DNA from: Deltaproteobacteria bacterium UBA5329
GTDB taxonomy: Bacteria; Desulfobacterota; Syntrophorhabdia; Syntrophorhabdales; Syntrophorhabdaceae
Assembly: GCA_002408185.1 (NCBI GenBank)
Contig: DHQV01000061.1
Coordinates: forward strand, 1-6,013
DNA length: 6,013 nt
Reading direction: 5' to 3'
Below are positions 1-5,476 of this stretch, in pieces. The notes beneath the pieces were generated by a model. That model worked only from the letters and a program-made list of their open reading frames with translations, was not told the origin of the DNA and ran no database searches. Within the stretch, counting starts at the first letter, position 1. Every line of letters starts with the position of its first letter. The translations under genes and the position numbers were made by a program.

Positions 1-185
1 TGAACGTGGTCGGGCATGACCTCCGCCGCGAGGATCTCCATATCGTTCCGGGCCGCCGTTACCGTGAAGAGTTTTCGCATCTCCGCTTTCACATCTTCCG
101 TCAGGACATTCTTTCTGCATTCAGGTATCCATACCATGTGGCAGTTGATATTGTAGACAGCATAGCGTGTCTTCCGTTCATGCAT
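1..185 (-). CDS. tnpA: IS200/IS605 TnpA transposase, N-terminal part (cut by window edge)
   Basis: This is the first 61 codons of a Y1 (HUH single-strand) transposase that cuts and rejoins IS ends as single-stranded DNA. The start is ATG at 185-183, and an in-frame TGA lies two codons upstream (191-189), so the N-terminus is well bounded. The translation has the family's first strand (YNINCHMVWIPECRK, residues 11-25) and reaches the metal-binding HUH motif at the window edge (MPDHV then the first two bases of a His codon). The catalytic Tyr region lies outside the window. It differs clearly in sequence from the TnpA at 4419-4817, so the two belong to different IS lineages. No strong Shine-Dalgarno sequence is seen. 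Whether the gene is intact beyond the edge cannot be judged. Confidence 0.88.
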   Translation of the reverse strand, partial: MHERKTRYAVYNINCHMVWIPECRKNVLTEDVKAEMRKLFTVTAARNDMEILAAEVMPDHV

Positions 186-244
186 GTATCAAGCACACAT
201 CATGACGCGGGTTTTGTCAAGAGATCAAGCGGCCCGCCCCTTAT

Positions 245-266
245 CCCCTCCCCTGAAGGAGAGGGG
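245..266 (-). repeat. Subterminal left-end hairpin of the left IS
   Basis: CCCCTC at 245-250 pairs with GAGGGG at 261-266. The inner arms CCT/AGG continue the stem after one mismatch at 251/260, which becomes a G-T wobble on the minus strand. The tip carries CTGAAG, as do both end hairpins of the second IS (4885-4905 and 3534-3555). Hairpins of this kind are the structures recognised by IS200/IS605 TnpA. It could instead be an unrelated GC-rich inverted repeat. Confidence 0.5.
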
Positions 267-297
267 CCCTCGCGGCGGGTTTATAGCCGGTCCCCGT

Positions 298-344
298 GTT
301 ATTGTGTATGAGTTATTATATTATAGTAACTACGTCACAATAAC
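298..344. repeat. 47-bp imperfect palindrome over the promoter
   Basis: GTTATTGTG (298-306) and CACAATAAC (336-344) are perfect 9-bp inverted arms. Inside them a second symmetrical block at 311-331 has arms AGTTA/TAACT and TATA/TATA. Both share the same centre at 321, separated by 4-nt asymmetric pieces. The palindrome covers the promoter's spacer, its -10 box and the probable start site, which suits an operator. No T-run follows either side, so an intrinsic terminator is unlikely. Confidence 0.6.
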
Positions 345-348
345 TCAA
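320..348 (-). promoter_or_regulatory. sigma70-type promoter pointing left
   Basis: Read on the minus strand, TTGAGT (348-343, four of six matches to the -35 consensus) is followed by a 17-nt spacer and a perfect TATAAT (325-320). Transcription would start near 313 and run towards the left-edge tnpA at 185. It may lie just outside the IS end, in which case it is a host promoter reading into the element. It overlaps the palindrome at 298-344. Confidence 0.55.
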
Positions 349-425
349 GAGCGTGAGCGTATCGGCACTCAAACTGTTATCAACAGCGACCTATGCGCCT
401 CTTCTTTTTGGTTTGTCCGTTTCGA

Positions 426-533
426 TCAGGTAAACGTCCCCGGGCAAAGATCAACCGCAACATCGCAGCCCAGGGCCCGGGCAAGAGCAGCCATCGTTTT
501 CAGAGTGATGTTCCTGTTGCCGTTCAATAAAGC
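426..533 (-). pseudogene. C-terminal remnant of an XRE/Cro-type helix-turn-helix protein
   Basis: Thirty-five residues are readable before a TGA at 428-426: LLNGNRNITLKTMAAL, then ARALGCDVAVDL, then CPGTFT. The pattern of a Gly/Asn turn, T-L-x-T-x-x-x-[IL]-A-x-A-L-G-C and a short hydrophobic tail is typical of the last two helices of XRE-family regulators, including HigA-type antitoxins. The recognition helix region is missing. Immediately upstream an in-frame TAA (536-534) closes the frame and receiver-domain sequence begins, so this is a fragment left by a deletion or recombination. No toxin partner is seen. The family call is fairly sure; an antitoxin role would be speculation. Confidence 0.6.
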
Positions 534-664
534 TTATCGATTGGCAGCGGCTTCACGATGAAGTGGAGCTCCCTGTCCTCGATCCCTTTGTCAGGGATGA
601 CATCCTTTGTGTGCCCGCTGGCAAAGAGCACTTTGGCACCAGGATGCATGGCGCGTGCCTCATC
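524..664 (-). pseudogene. C-terminal remnant of a response-regulator receiver domain
   Basis: The translation DEARAMHPGAKVLFASGH, then TKDVIPDKGIEDRELHFIVKP, then LPIDKLY and a TGA at 526-524, matches beta4 to alpha5 of a receiver domain. It has the conserved Ser of FASGH and the conserved Lys of VKP. The phosphoacceptor Asp half is absent: upstream of DEAR the frame stays open but no longer resembles a receiver. The end is also cut short, because the frame runs into the XRE remnant, with the two overlapping by 10 bases in different frames. It is not a copy of the receiver remnant at 4927-5197, although it is homologous. It probably came from another hybrid kinase or response regulator. Confidence 0.68.
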
Positions 665-1063
665 GAGACGATGCAGGAAAAGGCAAAAGCGAAGGTCGAG
701 GATGCAGGACCGTTTGCAAACAGGCGATAGACGAGCTGTCGAAAATAGATGCATCCGGGAAGGGGGAGGAACTGATCCAGAAGGCAGCCTCGCCCAGGGC
801 AAGGAGCACAATCTCCGGATAGTCGGGATCGTCAAGGCCGGCAAACTCAAAGAGGCGGCGGGAACAACCTGGAAAAGGCACGGCCGGCATAATACAAGGT
901 TTCCCAGACGAACGGGCTCTACAACGGAGCAATTGCGACCTGCGGAACCACCCGCAAGGCCCTCGAGGGGAGCCCTGCCCTGTTCATCACAAGAAGCACA
1001 GCCGCTCCCGTATCGGATAATGCGGCCATGGAATGCCAGACAGTTGTCACTCCTGTGGTTTAG
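662..1063 (+). pseudogene. Decayed gene of unknown function, several frameshifts
   Basis: I do not recognise this protein. Protein-like stretches follow one another on the plus strand in frames that each drop by one: IETMQEKAKAKVEDAG (662-709), then VCKQAIDELSKIDASGKGEE (712-771, continuing LIQKA), then GKEHNLRIVGIVKAGKLKEA (about 798-860), then GNNLEKARPA (860-889). A TAA follows at 890-892. A clean 56-codon stretch from 893 then starts YKVSQTNGLYNGAIATCG and ends AMECQTVVTPVV with TAG at 1061-1063. This is what three single-base deletions and one nonsense change would leave. The first half is charged and helical, and the last part looks folded, with two Cys. No start or ribosome binding site is visible, and the 5' end abuts the receiver remnant. 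The antisense frames across here are open but less protein-like. Confidence 0.45.
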
Positions 1064-1093
1064 ACTACTTCTCGTGAATACTGAAAATACCTT

Positions 1094-1136
1094 TTCGCCG
1101 GGGCGCTAAAGACGTATCTTCGCCGCGCGATAAAGA
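1094..1136. repeat. Imperfect direct repeat upstream of the kinase gene
   Basis: The pattern TTCGCCG, 4-5 nt of mostly G/C, then TAAAGA occurs at 1094-1112 and again at 1119-1136, a 25-bp period. Only a few internal positions differ. It lies 50-92 bp before the kinase ATG, where paired regulator sites could be. No convincing sigma70 or sigma54 promoter was found with it. Confidence 0.4.
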
Positions 1137-1170
1137 TAGAGAAAGGCTTGACAGGGTCTTTCATCCGAAA

Positions 1171-1179
1171 AAGGGGGAT
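1171..1179 (+). promoter_or_regulatory. Ribosome binding site deciding the kinase start
   Basis: AAGGGGGAT ends 6 nt before the ATG at 1186. The G-run is 8 nt from that ATG, 5 nt from GTG 1183 and only 2 nt from TTG 1180. Spacing therefore favours ATG 1186 over the two alternative in-frame starts directly before it. Confidence 0.65.
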
Positions 1180-1185
1180 TTGGTG

Positions 1186-3528
1186 ATGCTTGCAGGATCA
1201 GTGGACCTTCTTCCACAAACGGTATTCAAAACAAATGACCATGGCCGGATAACGTATGTTAACCAGGCCGGGTGCGATATTCTCGGTTATTCCCGTGAAG
1301 AGCTCGAGCAAATGCGGCTCTTTGACCTCGTTCTGCCTGAAGAAAGACTTGTGGCAATGGATCGTTTCAGAAATAAGATCGCGAGGAAATCGAGGGAGGC
1401 TTCAGGCTACACATTAAAATGCAAGAATGGCGCCCTTTTTCCCGCTATCATCCACTCCGCACCCGTCAGGTTGCCGGACGGTACCTCTGGAATGATCGGG
1501 ATAATGGCTGATGTCACGGTCCAGAAGGAAACGGAGCGGCGCCTCCTCGAAAGCGAGGAACGCTTTCATGCCCTGTTCGAAACGGTCAAAGATGTTGCAT
1601 TCATCAAAGACAGGGACCTGAGATATACGGATGCCAATCCAGCCACGGCAAAACTCCTTGGGATACCCAGGGAAAAGATAATCGGTTCGACCGACGGGGA
1701 GATATTCGATCCATTGACGGCAGGGTCGATGCAGGAAGACGACAGGGCGGTTCTTAACGGTGAGACGTCCGAGACTGAAAGAAGCATCTTCATAAACCGT
1801 CGCGATACAATCTTTGAGATCATCAAAACCCCCCTTCGCGACAGGGAAGGCGATATCACCGGCATATGCGGTGTCGCCCGGGACGTGACGGATGCCGTCC
1901 TTTACCGTACCGAAGAACCCTGCCGGGCCATCATAGAGAGGATGAATGACGCGGTGGCCATTATTTCCGGCAACAGGCACATCTTCGTCAACCAGCGGTT
2001 CCTGGATATGTTCGGCTTCAAGGATGCAGATGAATTAGTCAATGGCATGCCTTATTCCTATGTCCATCCCGATGACCGGGCCGTGATCATGATGCGCAGC
2101 TGGAAGAGGCAGCAGGAAGGCAACGGTCCCGAGCAGTACGAGTTCCGGGGCGTCGCGAGGGACGGAAGGATCATTGATATCGAGGCAACTGAGACAGGGA
2201 TGGTCCTCCAGGGACAGGATGTCGCCCTCATATTCCTTCGCGACATTACCCGGCAAAAACTGGCGGCCCGGCGGGTCGATGCCGAGCGCAGGAGGCTTCT
2301 CGACATCATTGAGTTCCTCCCGGAAGCTACGTTTGCCGTTGATAATAGCAAGCGGGTCATCGCCTGGAACCGGGAGATGGAGAAGATAACCGGGGTCCCA
2401 AAAGAAGATATTCTCGGGAAAACCAGCTATGCCAAGGCATTCTACGGCTTCGAGAGACCCATGCTCGTCGATCTCATCCAGGATGAAAACACGGATGTGA
2501 AGGACCTATATGATTCGCTGAACCGGATGGGATCCGGGGTTTACGCGGAGAATTCCCTGCAGAGGAGTGAAGACCGGGAGCCAAAACATCTTTGGCTTGC
2601 CGCATCGCCGGTCTTTGACAGCAACGGCGACAAGGCCGGTGTCATAGAAACGATACGGGACCTGACCGGGCGCAAGTGCCCTGAACACAAGTTCATTCAG
2701 CAGAAAATGGAGGCGGCCGGCAATCTTGCGGCAGGCATAGCACACAACTTCAACAACCTACTGTCCGTCATCATGGGTTACAGCGTGCTCCTTAAGACGA
2801 AGGTCAATTCGGACCCGGAATTGTTGATGTCATATGCGGACCAGGTCATCACGGCATCAGAGAAGGCGAGTCATTTGACGGCCATCCTTCTTGCCTACGG
2901 CCGGAAGCAGACTATGCATATGAGGCCGGTTGGCCTGAAGAACCTGATAGAGGAGATAAAGAACCTTCTCTCGAGGTTACTGGCAGAGGATACGGAGTTC
3001 AAGGTGAATCTGCCTGAAAAGGACATCATTGTCCTGGCTGACCGTGTACAGATAGAACAGGTGTTCGTGAACCTTATCTCCAACGCTCGCGATGCCATGT
3101 CCAGCAAAGGAAAGGTGACGATCGACCTCAAAACGATCACTATGGACGAGACCTTCATCCGCAAGAACGGTTTCGGGAAGGCGGGGCCATATGCCGTTAT
3201 CACCTGTGCCGATACAGGCTGCGGGATGGACAAGATAATCCTCGACCACATATACGATCCATTTTATACTACGAAAGGGGCAGGGAAAGGCAACGGCCTC
3301 GGTGTGCCCGTGGCCCTCGGGATCATCGAACAGCATGCCGGGTACATCAGGATCGATAGCGAGCCTGATATGGGCACCACATTCTTTATCTATATTCCTG
3401 TTATCCAGCGGCCCGAAAAGCCACAAGATGAGGATAAGGAACGGATTGAGCCGGCACACGGGACGGAAACGGTCCTTCTTGCGGAAGATGACGCAGTGCT
3501 TCGGGCCCTGATGAAAGATATCTTTTGA
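1186..3528 (+). CDS. Four-PAS sensor histidine kinase, receiver domain truncated by IS
   Basis: This is a 780-residue soluble sensor kinase with no signal peptide or membrane segment, so it should sense a cytoplasmic cue. Four PAS domains lie at about 1-115, 126-238, 246-357 and 371-495, the first three ending in recognisable DVT/DIT caps. The HisKA helix carries the phosphoacceptor His520 in AGIAHNFNNLL. The HATPase domain shows the N box (N629, N633), G1 DTGCGM (676-681), F box DPFYTTK (691-697) and G2 GKGNGLG (700-706). Residues 761-780 (ETVLLAEDDAVLRALMKDIF) are the first strand and helix of a receiver domain with its acidic E767, D768 and D769. The frame then ends because an IS inserted there, so TGA 3526-3528 is IS sequence. 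The residue after His520 is Asn, where Asp or Glu is usual. PAS ligands cannot be told from sequence, and no response-regulator gene is adjacent. Confidence 0.93.
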   Translation: MLAGSVDLLPQTVFKTNDHGRITYVNQAGCDILGYSREELEQMRLFDLVLPEERLVAMDRFRNKIARKSREASGYTLKCKNGALFPAIIHSAPVRLPDGTSGMIGIMADVTVQKETERRLLESEERFHALFETVKDVAFIKDRDLRYTDANPATAKLLGIPREKIIGSTDGEIFDPLTAGSMQEDDRAVLNGETSETERSIFINRRDTIFEIIKTPLRDREGDITGICGVARDVTDAVLYRTEEPCRAIIERMNDAVAIISGNRHIFVNQRFLDMFGFKDADELVNGMPYSYVHPDDRAVIMMRSWKRQQEGNGPEQYEFRGVARDGRIIDIEATETGMVLQGQDVALIFLRDITRQKLAARRVDAERRRLLDIIEFLPEATFAVDNSKRVIAWNREMEKITGVPKEDILGKTSYAKAFYGFERPMLVDLIQDENTDVKDLYDSLNRMGSGVYAENSLQRSEDREPKHLWLAASPVFDSNGDKAGVIETIRDLTGRKCPEHKFIQQKMEAAGNLAAGIAHNFNNLLSVIMGYSVLLKTKVNSDPELLMSYADQVITASEKASHLTAILLAYGRKQTMHMRPVGLKNLIEEIKNLLSRLLAEDTEFKVNLPEKDIIVLADRVQIEQVFVNLISNARDAMSSKGKVTIDLKTITMDETFIRKNGFGKAGPYAVITCADTGCGMDKIILDHIYDPFYTTKGAGKGNGLGVPVALGIIEQHAGYIRIDSEPDMGTTFFIYIPVIQRPEKPQDEDKERIEPAHGTETVLLAEDDAVLRALMKDIF

Positions 3529-3533
3529 CATAC

Positions 3534-3555
3534 TCCCGCGACTGAAGTCGTGAGA
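3534..3555 (-). repeat. Right-end subterminal hairpin of the IS
   Basis: The stem is imperfect: CGACT (3539-3543) pairs with AGTCG (3546-3550), extended outward by C-G, T-A and a G-T wobble with one mismatch. The tip contains CTGAAG. It sits 9 nt inside the right end. In this family this region also forms the 3' end of the TnpB guide RNA. Confidence 0.65.
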
Positions 3556-3563
3556 TTATGGGG

Positions 3564-4422
3564 TCAGACAGCGACCGCCGGCATGGCCGGTCTTACGTCG
3601 CCTAATCCAGGGGTCGATGCCCCGACCCTTAATAAATTAATAGCCGCGTTCAGGTCCCTGTCATGCGTCACGCCGCATTGAGGGCACTCCCAGCGCCTGT
3701 CTCTCAAGGTGATCGCGCCGTTGACATCACCGCAGGAGGAGCAGGTCTTCGTGCTCGGATAGAACCGGTCGACGAACACGAGGTGTGTTCCGTGTTTCCT
3801 CGCCTGGGTCCTGAGCACCTGCACGAAGTTCCCGAACCCCAGGTCCGAGACCTTCCGCCCCCACAGGGATTTCATTCCTTTAAGCATCAGGTCTTCGGGA
3901 CAGATGACATCATATTCCCTGCAGAGCCGGTTGGCTGTCTCCCGGTGGAAGGCCCCGCGCTGACGCTTCACCGCACGATGCGCGCGTGAGGTTCGGTCCC
4001 GCCTTTTTCCTGTTCGTAGAGCCTTTCTTCTTCCGGGAGAGTTCCCGTGAGGCTTCCTTCAATGCTTTGAGGGAACTCTTCAGGGGTTCCGGGCTTGTGA
4101 TGACGTTTCCGTCGCTCAGCGTGAGGAATGTTTTGAGACCGAAGTCCGCACCCGCCATTTTACCGGTCGCGATGTGGTTCACGGTCTCAGGATCCGTTTC
4201 AACCGAGAAGCAGATGTAGATGTCGCCCAGAGTGTCACGCTTGACGGTGAGGGTTTTTATGACACCGTCAATGTCGCGGGACCGGAAGTACCTGCACGCA
4301 CGGTTCCCGATCCTGCTGTGCAGGGCGATACAGTGGTTCCAGACCGCGGCCGCTACATCGATCTGCCTGTGCAGGTGTCTGCTCCTCTTTGACGCATAGG
4401 GTTTGAAGACGAACGCTTTCAC
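3564..4422 (-). pseudogene. tnpB: TnpB RNA-guided nuclease, deleted and frameshifted
   Basis: TnpB is the RuvC-type nuclease of these elements, guided by an RNA from the IS right end. The frame starts at GTG 4422-4420, overlapping the tnpA stop as GTGA. The N-terminus (MKAFVFKPYASKRSRHLHRQ) is typical. Then HSR (near 4316) jumps directly to IGNRACRYFRSRDIDG, a join that by family layout removes about 80 residues of the recognition region. The RuvC-I Asp is at residue 93 (GADFGLK). The frame breaks at the CG run 3980-3986, where one missing CG unit would restore LTRAHRAVKRQRG. In the new frame follow the RuvC-II Glu (CPEDLMLKGM), a zinc finger (CSSCG and CPQCG), the RuvC-III Asp (HDRDLNAAINLL) and TGA 3566-3564. 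All three catalytic acids survive, but the protein cannot be made whole. Confidence 0.88.
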
Positions 4423-4817
4423 TGGCCTTTCTGCTCCTCGATGTATCGCCGGACCGTGGCTTCAGAGATGTGGCCGACCGACTCGCAGTAGTAGCTGCGT
4501 GTCCAGAGGGTCGGGACGCGGGTCCTCACGGTCCTGAACTCTCGCCTGAGAATACGGGATGTATGGCCTTTCAGCTGCTGCACGATGAAGTGGGGCGCAT
4601 GCACGGGAGGCGGCTTGATGAAGAGGTGCACGTGGTCCGGCATGATCTCCATCTGTTCGATGGAGATCCCGAGGTCTGACGCCCTCTCGAGAAGCAGCTG
4701 GCGCAGCCGGGTCTCCACGTCGCCCGTCAGCAGGGGACGGCGGTACTTCGGACACCATATGAAGTGGTACCAGATATTGCACACCGCCTTGTTGCTTGTT
4801 CTCCATCGCGCTTCCAT
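4419..4817 (-). CDS. tnpA: IS200/IS605 TnpA transposase (Y1, HUH)
   Basis: This 132-residue protein is of normal length for the family and should catalyse single-strand excision and insertion of its IS as a dimer. The core runs WYHFIWCPKYRRPLL (16-30), the HUH motif MPDHVHL with H62 and H64, APHFIVQQLKGHTSRILR (74-91) and the C-terminal helix VRRYIEEQ, with the nucleophile Tyr125. The ATG at 4817-4815 gives the expected N-terminus. No clear Shine-Dalgarno sequence precedes it, which fits the low expression usual for such transposases. It is followed by tnpB with a 4-nt overlap, suggesting coupled translation. It appears intact, so the element may still move if its ends are functional. Confidence 0.95.
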   Translation of the reverse strand: MEARWRTSNKAVCNIWYHFIWCPKYRRPLLTGDVETRLRQLLLERASDLGISIEQMEIMPDHVHLFIKPPPVHAPHFIVQQLKGHTSRILRREFRTVRTRVPTLWTRSYYCESVGHISEATVRRYIEEQKGQ

Positions 4818-4837
4818 TATTCTGAATATGGCACATA

Positions 4838-4843
4838 ATTATA
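4838..4843 (-). promoter_or_regulatory. Possible -10 box for tnpA
   Basis: A perfect TATAAT on the minus strand lies 20 nt before the tnpA ATG. No good -35 hexamer is found 16-18 nt upstream, so this is at best a weak promoter and would give an mRNA with a very short leader. Confidence 0.3.
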
Positions 4844-4884
4844 CCGTTGTTACCTGTATACTTGCTGACCCTGGGCGAATTCAT

Positions 4885-4905
4885 CCCACGGCTGAAGATC
4901 GTGGG
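4885..4905 (-). repeat. Left-end subterminal hairpin of the IS
   Basis: CCCACG (4885-4890) pairs perfectly with CGTGGG (4900-4905) around a loop containing CTGAAG. The flanking GAATTCAT before the stem is also usual at IS200/IS605 ends. The hairpin lies 21 nt from the proposed left end at 4926, close to the spacing known for this family. Confidence 0.78.
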
Positions 4906-4926
4906 CTCGTCTTCGCGTGGAGGGTC

Positions 4927-5197
4927 GTAAAATCATGGCTATCATGTAATCGAAGCGTGACGGTGATGATGCTGTGCGGCTTTTTCTGGAGAATAAAGAG
5001 ATCGTTGACCTCCTTTCCTGGACGTCGTCATGCCAGGCAGGAACGGAAAAGATGTCTATTACAGCGCCAGGAATGCCAAACCTGACGTCAAGATTCTTTT
5101 CTGCAGCGGACACAATGATGGGATCATAACGAACAATGGGTTCGCGGCAACAACGGTGCTGTGCCTGAAGAAACCAGTCGAGCAGCTCTTTTTATGA
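4927..5197 (+). pseudogene. Detached receiver-domain remainder of the PAS kinase
   Basis: This is the rest of the receiver domain started at the end of the kinase. Joined at 3524/4927 it reads D-I-L-stop-NHGYHVIEA, with the spacing expected between the acidic pair and the GY of a receiver. A TAA lies at 4928-4930. After GAA (4952-4954) two bases are missing before RDGDDAVRLFLENKEIVDLL (4956-5015). One T is missing from the run at 5014-5016 before FLDVVMPGRNGKDVYYSARN, where the phosphoacceptor Asp is codon 5021-5023. KILFCSG and the conserved Lys of KKPVEQLFL follow, ending at TGA 5195-5197, somewhat short of a full alpha5. It has no start of its own and should not be made. Confidence 0.82.
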
Positions 5198-5476
5198 CAG
5201 GGTCTCCGGCATCCAGGGGAAGGCTTCTGGAGTTCTCTGACGGCGGCCCAGGAGAAGAGTGTGGCAGGGAAGTCGTCACAAAACGCTTTCGTTGCTTTCC
5301 CGGTGGGTTCTGCATCCTTTCCACGTTCCGTCGGAAGGATGCAGGTACAGACTCCCTCCGGTTGGCCGTACGATATTCCACCCGGATCGGGCCCGATAGA
5401 GGAACGGGGCCTTAATCCAACGGCCTATTCGTTTATGATTCCGGTTTGTGCGCTCCCTTTCGGGGGCGGGCCAACA
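5198..5476. other. Region without a supported gene
   Basis: A plus-strand frame stays open from the receiver stop to about 5549, but it has no start signal, no recognisable motif and a composition typical of a GC-rich chance frame. It also runs through the minus-strand peptide gene. The only structure seen is the inverted repeat at 5310-5344. This may be the 3' untranslated part of the small minus-strand transcript. Confidence 0.4.
5310..5344. repeat. 12-bp inverted repeat with one bulged base
   Basis: CTGCATCCTTTCC (5310-5322) is complementary to GGAAGGATGCAG (5333-5344) apart from one extra T, with a 10-nt loop. Neither side has a T-run, so it is not a standard intrinsic terminator. It lies downstream of the minus-strand peptide gene, where it could be a 3' stem protecting or ending that RNA. 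Confidence 0.6.

Larger units (their letters stand above)
1..287 (-). mobile_element. IS200/IS605-family element, left-end portion
   Basis: The element is inferred from the partial tnpA and a subterminal hairpin upstream of it at 245-266. The outer limit near 287 is an estimate: it assumes the same roughly 21-nt hairpin-to-end distance as the second IS in this window. These elements make no target duplication, so the end cannot be confirmed from repeats. The tnpB part, if present, is outside the window. Confidence 0.5.
3525..4926 (-). mobile_element. IS200/IS605 element with tnpA and broken tnpB, inserted in the kinase gene
   Basis: The element contains co-directional tnpA and tnpB relics overlapping by 4 nt, with subterminal hairpins at both ends and no terminal inverted repeats or target duplication. 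On the minus strand the right end reads TCAA directly next to kinase sequence (flank ending at 3524). The left end follows TTAC (4930-4927). TTAC and TCAA are the known target and right-cleavage tetranucleotides of IS608-type elements, which supports these limits. With them, the kinase reading frame on both sides joins in frame. The limits could be off by a few bases. The size, about 1.4 kb, is short for a tnpA-tnpB element because of the deletion in tnpB. Confidence 0.82.

Noticed and set aside
298..344. Palindrome as an integron attC site
   Set aside because: The end boxes have the wrong polarity and sequence (GTTATTG...CAATAAC instead of RYYYAAC...GTTRRRY).
6..561. Plus-strand open frames over the left edge
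   Set aside because: They are antisense to the TnpA fragment and the XRE remnant and have no protein-like pattern or start signal.
1148..1153. TTGACA before the kinase as a promoter
   Set aside because: A -10 box at proper spacing would fall in the G-rich ribosome binding site, and no TATAAT-like hexamer is there.
4585..5085. Long plus-strand frame across the IS left end
   Set aside because: It is antisense to tnpA and then out of frame with the receiver remnant; it only exists because of the indels there.
5455..5476. GAAA-loop hairpin after the small peptide as its terminator
   Set aside because: On the minus strand the stem has a mismatch and no T-run follows, so it is too weak to call.
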